Counted from the stretch's first letter, positions 1-9,972 are shown. The stretch is DNA of 64,000 nucleotides from Sulfitobacter dubius (GCF_900113435.1 NZ_FOPG01000001.1:1335240-1399239), one strand, 5' to 3'. The notes: a model not told the origin generated them from the sequence alone. Numbers and translations are program-made.

Positions 1-5
1 GCGCA

Positions 6-686
6 TCAAGCGTGTTTGCCCGAGATCGTTTCCCACGCGCGGTTGATGTCGATCATGCGTTTTTCGGCCATTTTAATGGCCTCTTGTGGCAAGCCCCGCG
101 CCACCAGCGCATCGGGATGGTTCTCCCGCACCAACCGCCGCCACGCCTTGCGTGCTTCTTCGAGCGTGGCATGGGGGCCGATGCCCAGAACCGTGCGCGG
201 CAAGGGCGAGCTGTCGGGCACGAACCGCGCTTTGAGCGAGGCAAAAGCCTCCTCTCCCATGCCAAAGATCGCCGCCACATCTTCGAGAAAGGCGTTCTCA
301 TTCGGGTGATAGATGCCATCTGCCATGGCGATGTGAAACAGCCCCTCCATCAGATCATGCAGCATCTCGGGCTGGTCGTTGAACATGCTGGCGATGCGTT
401 TGGCATATTCCTCAAACCCGGTGACATCCTGCCGCGCAAGGTTAAAGACCCGCGCCGCGCCGTCCTGATCCCCTTCGGCAATCTGGAACACTTCGCGAAA
501 GGCGGTCACCTCGTCGCGAGTCACCAGCCCATCAGCCTTGGCCATCTTCGCGCCCAAGGCGATGACTGCGATGGTAAAGGCGACCGAGCGTTCGGGCGGG
601 CTGCGCAGACGGTCAAAGACAGCCGACAGCCCCTCGCCCGCGGTGAGGGCTGACAAAGCTTCGGAGATGCGCGTCCAGATCGACAT
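6..686 (-). CDS. TerB-like and DnaJ-domain protein (DjlA-type co-chaperone)
   Basis: The 226-residue product has a helical TerB/DjlA-type domain at about residues 36-150, with two ADG-containing segments (residues 51-53 and 122-124). A C-terminal J domain spans about 162-222 and carries the diagnostic HPD tripeptide at 190-192. By family knowledge the J domain would stimulate the ATPase of DnaK. Unlike classical E. coli DjlA no N-terminal membrane segment is visible, so a cytosolic location is likely. It is the last gene seen of a minus-strand series below scpA and the GNAT gene, 52 bases after the latter. The stop lies 6 bases from the window edge, so downstream partners are unseen. The domain call is firm and the role is inferred. 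Confidence 0.85.
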   Translation of the reverse strand: MSIWTRISEALSALTAGEGLSAVFDRLRSPPERSVAFTIAVIALGAKMAKADGLVTRDEVTAFREVFQIAEGDQDGAARVFNLARQDVTGFEEYAKRIASMFNDQPEMLHDLMEGLFHIAMADGIYHPNENAFLEDVAAIFGMGEEAFASLKARFVPDSSPLPRTVLGIGPHATLEEARKAWRRLVRENHPDALVARGLPQEAIKMAEKRMIDINRAWETISGKHA

Positions 687-738
687 GGGCTGACCCTTTG
701 GTATTCGGCCCCCAGCTTAACCGCTGGCACCGGGGAAG

Positions 739-1263
739 TCAGGATGCTGACAGGGTTTTTTGCATCAAGATCAGATCAAGCCATTGCCCGTGTTTGCGCC
801 CGACTTCGGGCATCCGGCCCACCTGTGCAAATCCCAGTTTTTCATGGAAAGTCACAGCACCCGGATTGGCGCTGCTGATCGCGGCAACCATGACGTGATG
901 GCTCTGCGCCGCTGCCGCCTCCACCGCCCGCGTCATCAGGCCGCGGCCCAGCCCCTGCCCCTGTGCGACGTCCGACAGCACGATGCTATGCTCCACCGTC
1001 GCGCCGTAGCCCGGCCCGCCCCGAAAGCTGCCGTAGGTGACAAAGCCCAGCACCTTCCCCGCATCCTCAGCCACCCAGAAGGCACCGGCACGGGTGGCGA
1101 TGAGCGCGGTGATATCCTGTGGCGTCTTTTCGTCGGTGGTAAAGGTCGACAGGCTATCACGGATCATGCCGTTCCAAAGATCAGCCACGGCCACGGCATC
1201 GCGCGGCTCTGCCGGGCGGATCGCCCCGCCCATCGGGGCGGAGCCATCAGCCGCCTGCGTCAC
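739..1263 (-). CDS. GNAT family N-acetyltransferase
   Basis: This 174-residue protein has the GNAT fold pattern. The acetyl-CoA-binding motif A is visible as [11 protein letters not shown] near residue 100, and a typical C-terminal ending HEKLGF follows. It resembles the phosphinothricin/amino-acid N-acetyltransferase branch (IRPAEPRDA start, late EKLGFAQVG). The start is a GTG that overlaps the scpA stop in a GTGA tetranucleotide, so it is probably translationally coupled to methylmalonyl-CoA mutase. The substrate cannot be told from sequence, and a link to acyl-CoA metabolism is only suggested by the coupling. Confidence 0.82.
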   Translation of the reverse strand: MTQAADGSAPMGGAIRPAEPRDAVAVADLWNGMIRDSLSTFTTDEKTPQDITALIATRAGAFWVAEDAGKVLGFVTYGSFRGGPGYGATVEHSIVLSDVAQGQGLGRGLMTRAVEAAAAQSHHVMVAAISSANPGAVTFHEKLGFAQVGRMPEVGRKHGQWLDLILMQKTLSAS

Positions 1264-3401
1264 TTCCGCGTCTCACGGATCAGCTTGAGGATATCCTGCG
1301 CAGCCGTCGGGATATTCGTCCCCGGGCCAAAGATCGCCTTAACGCCCGCGTCCTGCAAGAACCTGTAATCCTGCTGCGGAATGACCCCGCCACAGATCAC
1401 CAGAATATCCTCGGCCCCTGCATCCTTCAGCGCCTGAATAAGTTGCGGTGCTAATGTCTTATGCCCCGCCGCTTGGCTGGAGATGCCGACGACATGCACG
1501 TCGTTGTCCACCGCATCCTGCGCCGCTTCGGCGGGGGTCTGGAACAGCGGTCCCACGTCCACGTCAAAGCCGATGTCGGCGAAAGCCGTGGCAATCACCT
1601 TGGCCCCGCGGTCGTGCCCGTCTTGGCCCATTTTGACCACCAGCATGCGCGGGCGGCGGCCTTCGGCCTCGGCGAACTCATCGACCGATTTCTGGATGTC
1701 AGCAAAGCCCGCGTCGCCCTCATAGGCCGCGCCATAGACGCCCGAGAGCGTCTTGACCTCGGCCCGGTGCCGCCCGAATTCTTTCTCCATAGCCATGCTG
1801 ATCTCTCCCACTGTGGCGCGTGCGCGCGCGGCTTCCACCGCCGCATCGAGCAGATTGCCGCCCTCGGCGGACCGCCGTGTCAGTTCCGCCAAGGCGGCGG
1901 TGCATGCCGCGTCGTCCCGCTCAGCCCGGATACGCTCCAGCCGCGCGACCTGACCGGCGCGGACCTTGACGTTGTCGACGTCGAGAATGTCGATCGGCTC
2001 TTCCTTGTCGCGGCGGTATTTGTTCACGCCCACGATCACCTCGGTGCCGCGGTCGATGCCCGCCTGACGCTGTGCGGCAGCTTCCTCGATGCGCAGTTTA
2101 GGCATGCCCGAGGCCACGGCCTTGGTCATGCCGCCCATCTCTTCGACTTCTTCGATCAGCTTCCACGCCGCTTCGGCCAGATCGGCGGTCAGTTTCTCGA
2201 CGTAGTAGCTGCCTGCGAGCGGATCGACGACGTTAGTGATGCCGGTCTCTTCCTGCAGGATCAGCTGGGTGTTCCGAGCGATGCGTGCGGAGTGCTCCGT
2301 CGGCAGGCCGATCGCCTCGTCCAGCGAGTTGGTGTGCAGCGACTGGGTGCCGCCCAGCACGGCAGACAGCGCCTCGTAGGCCGTGCGCACCACGTTGTTG
2401 TAGGGGTCCTGTTCCGCGAGGCTGACGCCGGAGGTCTGGCAATGGGTGCGCAACATCGACGACTTGGGGTTTTTCGGCTCAAATTCCTCCATCACCCGCG
2501 ACCAGAGCAGCCGCGCGGCGCGCAGCTTGGCGGCCTCCATGAAGAAGTTCATTCCGATGGCGAAGAAGAAGCTCAGGCGCGGTGCAAAACGGTCTACATC
2601 CATGCCCGCCGCAATCGCCGTGCGCACATATTCGCGCCCGTCCGCAATGGTAAAGGCCAGCTCCTGCACGAGGTTCGCGCCCGCCTCTTGCATGTGGTAG
2701 CCCGAGATCGAGATCGAGTTGAACTTCGGCATGTGGTCAGAGGTATATTCGATGATGTCTCCGATGATCCGCATCGACGGCTCCGGCGGGTAGACATAGG
2801 TGTTGCGCACCATGAATTCCTTGAGGATGTCGTTCTGAATCGTCCCCGAGAGCTTGGCGCGGTCGTGGCCCTGCTCCTCGCCCGCGACGATGAAACTTGC
2901 GAGAATCGGGATCACTGCGCCGTTCATCGTCATGGAGACCGAGACCTGATCCAGCGGAATGCCGTCGAAGAGAATCTTCATGTCTTCGACCGAGTCGATG
3001 GCCACACCGGCCTTGCCCACATCGCCCTCAACGCGCGGGTGATCGCTGTCATAGCCCCGGTGCGTCGCCAGATCGAAAGCGACGGAGACGCCCTGTTGAC
3101 CGGCGGCCAAAGCACGGCGGTAGAAGGCGTTTGATTCCTCCGCCGTGGAGAAGCCCGCATATTGCCGGATCGTCCAGGGGCGGCCCGCATACATCGTCGC
3201 CTTCACGCCGCGCGTAAACGGCGCTTCGCCGGGGATGCCACCCAGATGATCCAGCCCGTTCACATCCTCGGCAGTGTAAAGCGGCTGGACGTCGATCCCC
3301 TCCAACGTCTTCCACGTCAGATCGTCGAGGCTGCGCCCGCGCAATTCGCCCGTCGCCAGTTCCTGCCAACGTGTCTTGGCGTCCTTTTGGTCGGATGTCA
3401 T
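1260..3401 (-). CDS. scpA: Methylmalonyl-CoA mutase, B12-dependent
   Basis: The 713-residue protein interconverts (R)-methylmalonyl-CoA and succinyl-CoA, the last step by which propionyl-CoA enters the TCA cycle. The N-terminal TIM-barrel region is complete and contains the family segment [16 protein letters not shown] near residue 75. The C-terminal cobalamin domain has the base-off/His-on motif DGHDRG at about residue 592. Mutase and B12 domains are on one chain, as in the homodimeric enzyme. I chose the ATG at 3401 because AGGGAGAAGG lies 8 bases upstream; an in-frame ATG 16 codons earlier has no such site. It is in the same orientation as pccA and pccB but separated from pccA by an opposing gene. 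Confidence 0.96.
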   Translation of the reverse strand: MTSDQKDAKTRWQELATGELRGRSLDDLTWKTLEGIDVQPLYTAEDVNGLDHLGGIPGEAPFTRGVKATMYAGRPWTIRQYAGFSTAEESNAFYRRALAAGQQGVSVAFDLATHRGYDSDHPRVEGDVGKAGVAIDSVEDMKILFDGIPLDQVSVSMTMNGAVIPILASFIVAGEEQGHDRAKLSGTIQNDILKEFMVRNTYVYPPEPSMRIIGDIIEYTSDHMPKFNSISISGYHMQEAGANLVQELAFTIADGREYVRTAIAAGMDVDRFAPRLSFFFAIGMNFFMEAAKLRAARLLWSRVMEEFEPKNPKSSMLRTHCQTSGVSLAEQDPYNNVVRTAYEALSAVLGGTQSLHTNSLDEAIGLPTEHSARIARNTQLILQEETGITNVVDPLAGSYYVEKLTADLAEAAWKLIEEVEEMGGMTKAVASGMPKLRIEEAAAQRQAGIDRGTEVIVGVNKYRRDKEEPIDILDVDNVKVRAGQVARLERIRAERDDAACTAALAELTRRSAEGGNLLDAAVEAARARATVGEISMAMEKEFGRHRAEVKTLSGVYGAAYEGDAGFADIQKSVDEFAEAEGRRPRMLVVKMGQDGHDRGAKVIATAFADIGFDVDVGPLFQTPAEAAQDAVDNDVHVVGISSQAAGHKTLAPQLIQALKDAGAEDILVICGGVIPQQDYRFLQDAGVKAIFGPGTNIPTAAQDILKLIRETRK

Positions 3402-3566
3402 ATGCTTGTCCTTCTCCCTTAGCGCCGGGTGGCAGGCATGGGCCTGCACATCACTGGCGGCTGAATTGTCACGGGGCGCGCGCTCACGGGGATAAATGCC
3501 CCCTGCGGCGCTTTGCCCTTCGCAAAATGGTACAGGCCCCCTATATCTGAGGGGACAGGAGCCTTG

Positions 3567-4022
3567 ATGAAACGTTTGATCTCACTAGTTTTTGCAGGAT
3601 TGATGACCACTGCGGCCATGGCCCAAGGGGCCGATGCCCCGGCGGAGGATCCGTTGTTCCTGCCCGCCGATATGGCCGATCTCAGCACTTTCCAATGGAC
3701 CAAGCGGCCCGTGCTGGTCTTTGCCAATTCCGAGAACGACCCCGCTTTCGTCGCCCAGATGGAGTATCTGCGCGACCGCGAGGAGGAGTTGCGCCTGCGT
3801 GATGTCATCGTGCTGACCGACACCGACCCCGCCGCGCGGAGCCCGCTCAGGCTGCGGATGCGCCCGCGGGGTTTCATGCTGGTGCTGGTCGACAAGGAAG
3901 GCCAGATCGAATTGCGCAAACCCTTTCCATGGGACGTGCGCGAGATCACTCGGAGCATCGACAAGATGCCGCTGCGCCAGCGTGAAATCAGAGAGGCGAA
4001 GGAGCGCGAAGTCATCCGCTGA
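3567..4022 (+). CDS. DUF4174 domain periplasmic protein
   Basis: This 151-residue protein starts with a cleavable signal peptide ([12 protein letters not shown] ... AMAQG). A DUF4174-type domain follows, with the segment [16 protein letters not shown], a thioredoxin-like beta strand arrangement without redox cysteines. It is exported to the periplasm by inference, and the function is not known to me. The start at 3567 is set by GGGGACAGGAG just upstream; a frame extension to 3513 lacks a site. It sits alone on the plus strand between pccA and scpA, divergent from scpA (165-base intergenic) and convergent with pccA. Confidence 0.8.
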   Translation: MKRLISLVFAGLMTTAAMAQGADAPAEDPLFLPADMADLSTFQWTKRPVLVFANSENDPAFVAQMEYLRDREEELRLRDVIVLTDTDPAARSPLRLRMRPRGFMLVLVDKEGQIELRKPFPWDVREITRSIDKMPLRQREIREAKEREVIR

Positions 4023-4064
4023 TAACCTGCGCCCCGCCCCATCTGATCGCCAGCGCATCGCACC

Positions 4065-6110
4065 CTATTCGAACTCCATGATCACATCATCGACCGCAAG
4101 ACTGTCGCCCGCGCCCGCGTTGACCTTGCTGACGACGCCTTTCTTCTCGGCGCGCAGGATGTTCTCCATCTTCATCGCCTCGATGGTGCAGAGCGCTTGA
4201 CCTTCTTGAACCTCATCGCCCACCTCGACGTCGAGTTTCACCACCAGGCCCGGCATCGGGCAGAGCAGCATCTTGGAGGTGTCAGGCGGCAATTTTTCCG
4301 GCATCAGCGCGGCCAGTTCGGCCTGACGCGGCGTGCGCACATGGACCTTGAGATCCGCGCCGCGGGTGCGGATGCGGAAGCCGCCTGAGATTTTGCCGAC
4401 CTTCAGCACCAGAGGCGCGCCATCCACGGTCATCTCGGCCAGTTGGTCGCCCGGTGTCCAATCGCCGCTGACGCGCATCTCGGCACCGTCGGAGAAGACT
4501 ACCGTCGCCCCCTCGGGATCGGCCTTGGTGACCACGTCAAAGTTTTCACCCTGAAGCTTCACGTTCCAATCGCTGCCGACCTTGCGCTCGTGGTTGTCCA
4601 TCCGGCCCGAGACACGGGCCCGGCGGATTTCGCCAACGCGGTGCATGGCGGCACAGGCGGCGGCGATGCGGCGCAGCTCGCCCTCAGGCAGGGTCACACC
4701 CTCGAAACCTTCGGGATATTCCTCGGCGATGAAGGCGGTGGTCATCTCGCCCGAGATGAACTTGGGGTGATCCATCACGGCAGAGAGAAACGGCAAGTTA
4801 TGCCCGATGCCCTCAACCTCGAAACTATCAAGCGCCACGCGCATCTTCTCAATCGCCTCGGCCCGGGTCGGTGCCCAAGTACAGAGTTTGGCGATCATTG
4901 GATCGTAATACATCGAAATCTCGCCGCCTTCATAGACACCGGTATCATTGCGCACGGCCATCTCGCCGCACGGTGCGTCGCCCTGCCATGTGCCTTGCTC
5001 CAGCAGCGGCCCGGCGGCCACTTCCTGTGGCGGGCGGTAGCGGGTCAGACGGCCAATGGAGGGCAGGAAGCCGCGGTAAGGGTCCTCGGCATAAAGTCGG
5101 TTTTCGATGGCCCAGCCGGTAAGTGTCACATCGCCTTGGGTAATCGACAGTTTCTCGCCATTGGCGACGCGGATCATCTGTTCGACCAGATCGACGCCGG
5201 TGATCAGTTCCGTCACCGGGTGTTCCACTTGAAGGCGGGTGTTCATCTCAAGGAAGTAGAAGTTCTTGTCGCCATCGACGATGAATTCCACCGTGCCAGC
5301 GCTGGTGTAGCCCACGGCCTGCGCCAATGCGACGGCCTGCTCGCCCATGGCCTTGCGGGTCGCCTCGTCGAGGAAGGGGCTCGGCGCTTCTTCGACAACC
5401 TTCTGGTTGCGGCGCTGGATCGAACATTCGCGCTCGCCCAAATAGATACCGTTTCTATGCGCGTCGCAGAGTACCTGAATCTCGATGTGGCGCGGCTGTG
5501 TAACGAACTTTTCAATAAAGATACGGTCATCCCCAAAGGAGTTTGCCGCTTCGTTCTTGGACGATTGGAAACCTTCGCGAGCCTCTTCATCATTCCAAGC
5601 GATCCGCATGCCCTTGCCGCCGCCGCCAGCCGACGCTTTGAGCATCACCGGATAGCCGATCTCATTGGAAATCTTCACCGCCTCATCGGCATCCTCGATC
5701 AGGCCCATATAGCCCGGCACGGTCGACACCCCGGCCTCTTGCGCGATCTTTTTGGATGTGATTTTGTCGCCCATCTTCTCGATGGCACCGACGGGCGGGC
5801 CGACAAAAGCCACGCCAACCGCATCAAGAGCCTCGGCAAACTTGCTGTTTTCGCTGAGAAACCCATAGCCCGGATGCACCGCCTGCGCACCGGACTGCTT
5901 CACGGCCTCCATCACCTTGTCGATGACGATATAGGACTGGTTCGCGGGGGGCGGGCCGATGTGAATGGCCTCATCCGCCATTTCGACATGCAACGCATTG
6001 GCGTCCGCGTCTGAATAGATCGCGACGGTGGTCAGCCCCATTTTCTTGGCAGTCTTAATAACGCGGCAAGCGATTTCGCCCCGGTTGGCGATCAGGATCT
6101 TGTCAAACAT
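4065..6110 (-). CDS. pccA: Propionyl-CoA carboxylase alpha subunit (biotin carboxylase plus BCCP)
   Basis: The 681-residue protein carboxylates biotin with ATP and bicarbonate and carries the biotin. The order is a biotin carboxylase N-terminal domain (FDKILIANRGE), an ATP-grasp domain with the glycine-rich loop GGGGKGMRI near residue 165, and a C-terminal carboxylase domain. A BT linker domain follows, then a biotinyl domain ending the chain with EAMKMEN at about 645-651, where the lysine is biotinylated. ATG at 6110 follows AAAGGAACT; an upstream in-frame ATG is not supported. It partners PccB encoded 2.2 kb upstream on the same strand. Confidence 0.96.
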   Translation of the reverse strand: MFDKILIANRGEIACRVIKTAKKMGLTTVAIYSDADANALHVEMADEAIHIGPPPANQSYIVIDKVMEAVKQSGAQAVHPGYGFLSENSKFAEALDAVGVAFVGPPVGAIEKMGDKITSKKIAQEAGVSTVPGYMGLIEDADEAVKISNEIGYPVMLKASAGGGGKGMRIAWNDEEAREGFQSSKNEAANSFGDDRIFIEKFVTQPRHIEIQVLCDAHRNGIYLGERECSIQRRNQKVVEEAPSPFLDEATRKAMGEQAVALAQAVGYTSAGTVEFIVDGDKNFYFLEMNTRLQVEHPVTELITGVDLVEQMIRVANGEKLSITQGDVTLTGWAIENRLYAEDPYRGFLPSIGRLTRYRPPQEVAAGPLLEQGTWQGDAPCGEMAVRNDTGVYEGGEISMYYDPMIAKLCTWAPTRAEAIEKMRVALDSFEVEGIGHNLPFLSAVMDHPKFISGEMTTAFIAEEYPEGFEGVTLPEGELRRIAAACAAMHRVGEIRRARVSGRMDNHERKVGSDWNVKLQGENFDVVTKADPEGATVVFSDGAEMRVSGDWTPGDQLAEMTVDGAPLVLKVGKISGGFRIRTRGADLKVHVRTPRQAELAALMPEKLPPDTSKMLLCPMPGLVVKLDVEVGDEVQEGQALCTIEAMKMENILRAEKKGVVSKVNAGAGDSLAVDDVIMEFE

Positions 6111-6247
6111 CAGCAGTTCCTTTGACGGTGACAGGCAACGCAAAATGCCGCGTCAGCCGGGGCTGCGCGGTGCCTGTGAATGTAGTGATAGAAGGGTCCG
6201 AAGCTCTGCCCACGCCGATGGCGGACAGAGCGGTCCGAAGGCTTAGA

Positions 6248-6451
6248 TTAGCATTTGCCGGGGTTGAGCTGGCAATAGGCGACGTTGCCTGCCGCACCGA
6301 TCGCGGCACCCTGCGCCAGCGACCCGCCGGTAATTGCGGCTGCGCCTGCGCCAACGGCTGCGCCGCCCAGACCTTGTTCGCCGATGTTGTCGCCACAGGC
6401 GGCAAGCCCGGCTGCCGCGCCAAGCGCGAGAATGATATTACGAATGGACAT
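6248..6451 (-). CDS. Small glycine/alanine-rich lipoprotein
   Basis: This 67-residue product has a lipoprotein signal with lipobox LAAC (cysteine 19). A Gly/Ala-rich middle (GLGGAAVGAGAAAITGG) resembling glycine-zipper segments follows, and the end has two cysteines (YCQLNPGKC). GAAGGAACAGG precedes the ATG. It lies between pccA and the pccB side of the cluster, 137 bases before pccA. Such small lipoproteins recur in this position in roseobacters as I recall, and no function is assigned. Confidence 0.7.
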   Translation of the reverse strand: MSIRNIILALGAAAGLAACGDNIGEQGLGGAAVGAGAAAITGGSLAQGAAIGAAGNVAYCQLNPGKC

Positions 6452-6559
6452 GAGCCTGTTCCTTCACTGCTGTTAACTAACCGACCAACGCCCTGATTGG
6501 CATAGGGTTCCCAGCCGGTTCTTCTGTTTGATGCCCTGCGCCAAAAAGACCACATTAGT

Positions 6560-6603
6560 AAAAAGTCGGACAGCGACGCCAGAGGTCTGGTCCGCTGCCC
6601 GAC
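6560..6603 (-). terminator. Rho-independent terminator in the 6452-6773 gap
   Basis: On the minus strand GTCGGGCAGCG (6603-6593) pairs with CGCTGTCCGAC (6575-6565) with one mismatch, and is followed by TTTTT (6564-6560). It would end transcripts coming through the 6774-7133 gene. If so, the downstream lipoprotein and pccA need their own promoter or read-through. The rest of the 322-base gap shows no gene. Confidence 0.75.
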
Positions 6604-6773
6604 AGGGGAAGGGGTATGGTCTTCATGCTTAGCGGAGCATTGGACAATTACTGCCCCGCCAACAGATTTATATCTGCCCCAAGGCCGCACCCGCGCCAAG
6701 CGGGTCATGCGCGGCGGCAAGACTTCGGCAAGGCTATGCTGATTTGCAAAGAGATGCGGCGACAACATGCCTA

Positions 6774-7133
6774 TCAACCCTCGAATGCTTCGGGGAAGGC
6801 CGCGCGTGCGGCGGGCACATCCAACACCAACAGCGCTTCGTAATCGGCAGGATCAAACGGGTCGGTCGCGGGCAGCACCTCGCGGCCAAAGAGCCACGAA
6901 AGACGGCCTGCATCAAGGTTGCCGCGCTCGAAAGGATGTTCGCCAAAGGCCTCCCACAACGCTTTGACAAAGGCGGTGTCGGCGCGGCGATCCGGCGCAC
7001 GGCGGTCAGAACGACGCTCACGACGGGTGATCGGCGTAACCCCTTTGGGGTTCGGCCGGCGAACAGTGAATTGGAAATCGGTGCCGGGCAGACGGCCCGG
7101 GAACCCGCGGTGTTTCAGCATATAGGTGGGCAT
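6774..7133 (-). CDS. Hypothetical protein of the pccB-pccA interval
   Basis: The 119-residue product is not recognised. The N-terminal third is basic (RRPNPKGVTPITRRERRSDR). The rest is predicted helical with a DPFDPADYEALLVLDVP segment. No signal peptide or membrane segment is present. The start is supported by GGGAGGGG a few bases upstream. It is in line with pccB and the small lipoproteins, 69 bases after the 48-residue lipoprotein gene, and is followed by a terminator. The consistent codon use and a good ribosome site argue for a real gene. Confidence 0.65.
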   Translation of the reverse strand: MPTYMLKHRGFPGRLPGTDFQFTVRRPNPKGVTPITRRERRSDRRAPDRRADTAFVKALWEAFGEHPFERGNLDAGRLSWLFGREVLPATDPFDPADYEALLVLDVPAARAAFPEAFEG

Positions 7134-7202
7134 TACACACCCCTCCCGATTGCAGGGGTGGCAGGGATCAGGGCAGGCGCGGACGCCTGCCCTGCAACGG
7201 CA

Positions 7203-7349
7203 TTACTTGTACTTGCCGGTGTATACGGGCTCAACCGAAATGGGCTCGGGCTCGACAACAACGAACTCTTCTTCGGTCTGACCGCTTGTGCAGGCGGAAA
7301 CGACTGCGACGAAACCGAAAGCTGCCAGCATCTTGATGCTCTTGGACAT
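7203..7349 (-). CDS. Short lipoprotein (48 residues)
   Basis: A 48-codon frame reads MSKSIKMLAAFGFVAVVSAC and then an acidic tail rich in Glu, Val and Pro ending GKYK. The first 20 residues are a lipoprotein signal with lipobox VSAC at cysteine 20. AGGAGACTTTC stands directly before the ATG, an excellent ribosome binding site. It sits between the hypothetical gene at 6774 and the exported protein at 7564, same strand. It is too short for routine gene-length cut-offs. The function is unknown. Confidence 0.78.
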   Translation of the reverse strand: MSKSIKMLAAFGFVAVVSACTSGQTEEEFVVVEPEPISVEPVYTGKYK

Positions 7350-7563
7350 GAAAGTCTCCTATTAATGTTAGTGGAACCTGGTGCGACATCATGCCGACCA
7401 AGCCCGGGTTCTGAGGCAAGGGATACGTCGGTATTCCTTGACCGCATCATATGCGATTCACATGGCAATGGATACGGTTGCAAGCGCAATCGGTCGCGTT
7501 GTGACTCCAAAGCATCATTCCAAATGCGGGATCGGCGGATTCTTGCAAGATATTGCGTCTGCA

Positions 7564-7941
7564 TCACAAACCCTCCCAGATGCAGGTGCCATCCTGAGCG
7601 CGGAACGCTTCGAAATACTGGGTCGCATCGGGGTCAGCGGCGCCGAATTCCACGACACGGTCAGCAAGTGAGACGACAATTACCTGCCCCGCAAGCGCGT
7701 GTTCGGTCATGTATGGCAAGGCGACGGCCGCGCAGAGGTGTTCCATATCAGGCGCGGCCAGATCATAGGCGATAGCATCCGGCCCTTTTGCAATCTGCGG
7801 CGCGACAAAGCGGAAGCGCAGCCACGTCTCGCCGCCTAAGTCCTCGACCAACACCTCTTGAAGATCAATAGTTTGGCCGGAAGGCACATCAATCGCCAGC
7901 GCGGGCGTTACCAGCCCGAATGCAAGCGCACCAGTCAGCAG
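7564..7941 (-). CDS. Exported hypothetical protein, start codon non-standard or unresolved
   Basis: The frame encodes about 125 residues: a hydrophobic signal (LLTGALAFGLVTPALA, cleavage after ALA), then a mature domain with two cysteines (HLCAAV and GTCIWEGL at the C terminus). It looks like a periplasmic protein, but no family is recognised. The problem is the start: no ATG, GTG or TTG occurs in frame between the upstream gene's last codons and the signal peptide. Candidates are CTG at 7941 or 7938. The in-frame extension further upstream (to 8352) only reads out of frame through the neighbouring gene. Coupling to the gene ending at 7962 is possible. Confidence 0.55.
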   Translation of the reverse strand: MLTGALAFGLVTPALAIDVPSGQTIDLQEVLVEDLGGETWLRFRFVAPQIAKGPDAIAYDLAAPDMEHLCAAVALPYMTEHALAGQVIVVSLADRVVEFGAADPDATQYFEAFRAQDGTCIWEGL

Positions 7942-7961
7942 CGCGCGTGCGATTCTGGCGG

Positions 7962-8216
7962 TTAATGGTTGCGCAGCGCGTCGATCAGCGCGTCCTTGTC
8001 CATGTCCGAGCGCCCCTCGATCCCAAGCTCCTGCGCCCGGTCGTAGAGGTCGTTCTTGGTCCAATCCTCGTAGGGTGGCTGCTTGCCCCCCTTCTTGCTG
8101 GGATGCTGGCTGTCGTTGGCCTGCGCATTGGCGATCCGGGCGGCTTTCTCCTTGCTCGCCCCATCCTCGCGCAGGGACTTGTAGGTTTCTTCGTCTTTGA
8201 TGGATGAATTTGGCAT
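7962..8216 (-). CDS. Small protein with Rho N-terminal-like/SAP helix motif
   Basis: This 84-residue hydrophilic protein has an N-terminal part (SSIKDEETYKSLREDGASKE, ARIANAQAND) typical of small DUF7218-like proteins. Its C-terminal 35 residues (DLYDRAQELGIEGRSDMDK, LIDALRNH) match the Rho termination factor N-terminal helix-extended-loop-helix. A nucleic-acid-binding role is suggested only by that motif. GGAGGG precedes the ATG at 8216, which sets the start over a longer frame from 8246. It lies 105 bases after pccB, same strand. Confidence 0.75.
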   Translation of the reverse strand: MPNSSIKDEETYKSLREDGASKEKAARIANAQANDSQHPSKKGGKQPPYEDWTKNDLYDRAQELGIEGRSDMDKDALIDALRNH

Positions 8217-8321
8217 GGGGTGGCCCTCCTTTGCGAAGGAAACCACCCAGCCTGCCGAGGGTTCCGCATGCGGCCTCGGTGGGATCGGTATTTAAGAAAG
8301 GATGAAACTGCATGGCGGTGC

Positions 8322-9854
8322 TCAGAGCGGGATGTTGTCGTGCTTCTTCCACGGGGTCTGCACTTTTTTGTTGCGCAGGGAGGCGAAGGCGCGGGCGACC
8401 CGTTTGCGGGTGCTGCGCGGCTGAATCACTTCGTCGATGAAGCCGCGTTCGGCGGCGACAAAGGGATTGGCGAACCGGTCTTCGTAATCCTTCGCGTGCT
8501 GCGCGATCTTTTCGGGATCGTTCAGGTCTTTGCGGTGGATGATCTCGGTCGCGCCTTTGGCCCCCATCACGGCGACCTCGGCCGTGGGCCAGGCGTAGTT
8601 GAAATCTGAGCGCAGGTGTTTGGAGGCCATCACGTCATAGGCGCCGCCATAGGCTTTGCGGGTGATCACGGTGACCATCGGCACGGTTGCTTCGCCATAG
8701 GCGAACAGCAGTTTCGCACCATGCTTGATGACGCCGCCGAATTCCTGGCCGGTGCCGGGCAGGAAGCCGGGCACGTCCACGAGGGTCAGAATTGGAATCT
8801 CGAAAGCATCGCAGAAGCGCACGAAACGCGCGGCCTTGCGGGAACTATCAATGTCGAGACAGCCCGCCAGCACCATCGGTTGATTGGCCACCACGCCAAC
8901 GGTACGCCCCTCAAGACGGATGAAACCAGTGATGATGTTCTTGGCGAATTCCTCTTGGATTTCGTAAAAGTCGCCTTCATCCGCCAGTTTGAGGATCAAT
9001 TCCTTCATGTCATATGGGGTGTTGGCGTTGGAGGGCACCAGCGTGTCGAGCGAAGGCTCGATCCGGTTGGGATCATCAAAGAAGGGCCGGACGGGCGGTT
9101 TTTCGCGGTTGTTGGCAGGCAGCAGATCAACAAGGCGGCGCACTTCGGCCAGCGCCTCGACGTCATTCTCGAACGCCCCATCAGCAACGGACGATTTGCG
9201 CGTATGGGTCACGGCACCGCCAAGTTCTTCCGCGGTGACGATTTCGTTAGTGACGGTTTTCACCACGTCGGGGCCGGTGACGAACATGTAAGAGCTGTCT
9301 TTGACCATGAAGATGAAATCGGTCATCGCAGGCGAATAGACCGCACCGCCCGCGCAGGGGCCCATGATAACGCTGATCTGTGGGATCACGCCGGAGGCTT
9401 CGATATTACGTTGGAAGACTTCCGCATAGCCCGCAAGGCTTGCCACCCCCTCTTGGATGCGCGCGCCGCCGGAATCGTTGATGCCGATCACGGGTGCGCC
9501 GTTTTGCACGGCCATGTCCATGATTTTGCAGATCTTCTGCGCATGCGTTTCCGAAAGAGAGCCGCCGAAGACGGTAAAATCCTGACTGAAGACATAGACG
9601 AGGCGGCCATTGATCGTGCCCCATCCTGTAACCACACCGTCGCCTGCGGGCTTTTGATCCTGCATGCCGAAATCGGTGCAGCGGTGGGTGACGAACATGT
9701 CGAATTCTTCGAACGACCCCTCGTCGAGCAGCAGATCGACCCGCTCGCGCGCCGTCAGCTTGCCACGGCCATGCTGCGCATCGATCCGCGCTTGACCGCC
9801 GCCCAAGCGCGCATCTTCGCGGCGCTGCTCCAGTTGTTCGAGAATGTCTTTCAT
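8322..9854 (-). CDS. pccB: Propionyl-CoA carboxylase beta subunit (carboxyltransferase)
   Basis: The 510-residue protein transfers CO2 from biotin on PccA to propionyl-CoA, giving methylmalonyl-CoA. It has the full acyl-CoA carboxyltransferase N and C domains. Glycine-rich oxyanion segments [11 protein letters not shown] (near residue 168) and [10 protein letters not shown] (near 402) are visible, and the length is normal for PccB. It is the first gene of the minus-strand propionate set. Its upstream region carries tandem TTTGCAAA elements facing the divergent MFS gene, so control by PccR encoded 1.5 kb away is expected. Confidence 0.96.
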   Translation of the reverse strand: MKDILEQLEQRREDARLGGGQARIDAQHGRGKLTARERVDLLLDEGSFEEFDMFVTHRCTDFGMQDQKPAGDGVVTGWGTINGRLVYVFSQDFTVFGGSLSETHAQKICKIMDMAVQNGAPVIGINDSGGARIQEGVASLAGYAEVFQRNIEASGVIPQISVIMGPCAGGAVYSPAMTDFIFMVKDSSYMFVTGPDVVKTVTNEIVTAEELGGAVTHTRKSSVADGAFENDVEALAEVRRLVDLLPANNREKPPVRPFFDDPNRIEPSLDTLVPSNANTPYDMKELILKLADEGDFYEIQEEFAKNIITGFIRLEGRTVGVVANQPMVLAGCLDIDSSRKAARFVRFCDAFEIPILTLVDVPGFLPGTGQEFGGVIKHGAKLLFAYGEATVPMVTVITRKAYGGAYDVMASKHLRSDFNYAWPTAEVAVMGAKGATEIIHRKDLNDPEKIAQHAKDYEDRFANPFVAAERGFIDEVIQPRSTRKRVARAFASLRNKKVQTPWKKHDNIPL

Positions 9855-9916
9855 GACGCACCCCTATTGTGATTTTGATCAGTCTATCGAAGGAGCGCAG
9901 ACGACCAAAGCGCATT

Positions 9917-9932
9917 TTTGCAAATTTGCAAA
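9917..9932. promoter_or_regulatory. Tandem TTTGCAAA operator in front of pccB (PccR-type)
   Basis: Two perfect palindromes TTTGCAAA (9917-9924 and 9925-9932) abut each other, 63 bases before the pccB start and 92 before the MFS gene. In Rhodobacter sphaeroides the ScfR-family regulator PccR acts through TTTGCAAA-like elements. A PccR homologue is encoded here, so this is the probable activator site for pccB. Confidence 0.8.
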
Positions 9933-9964
9933 ACAATTACATAGATCGCGAAGCAAAATGAAAA

Positions 9965-9972
9965 GTTGCAAA
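9965..9972. promoter_or_regulatory. Third, imperfect TTTGCAAA-type element
   Basis: GTTGCAAA at 9965-9972 differs by one base from the tandem elements 33 bases away. It lies closer to the MFS start at 10024 and could extend the regulator's footprint or act on the divergent gene. Confidence 0.5.

Noticed and set aside
1461-3134. Long plus-strand open frame opposite scpA
   Set aside because: Antisense shadow of a high-GC gene; composition is His/Arg/Asp-rich with no family pattern, while scpA on the other strand is certain.
4443-6014. 523-codon plus-strand frame opposite pccA
   Set aside because: Antisense shadow; no ribosome site and no recognisable domain.
7966-8352. Upstream extension of the exported protein at 7564
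   Set aside because: It is an out-of-frame reading of the Rho-N-like gene, which has its own strong ribosome site.
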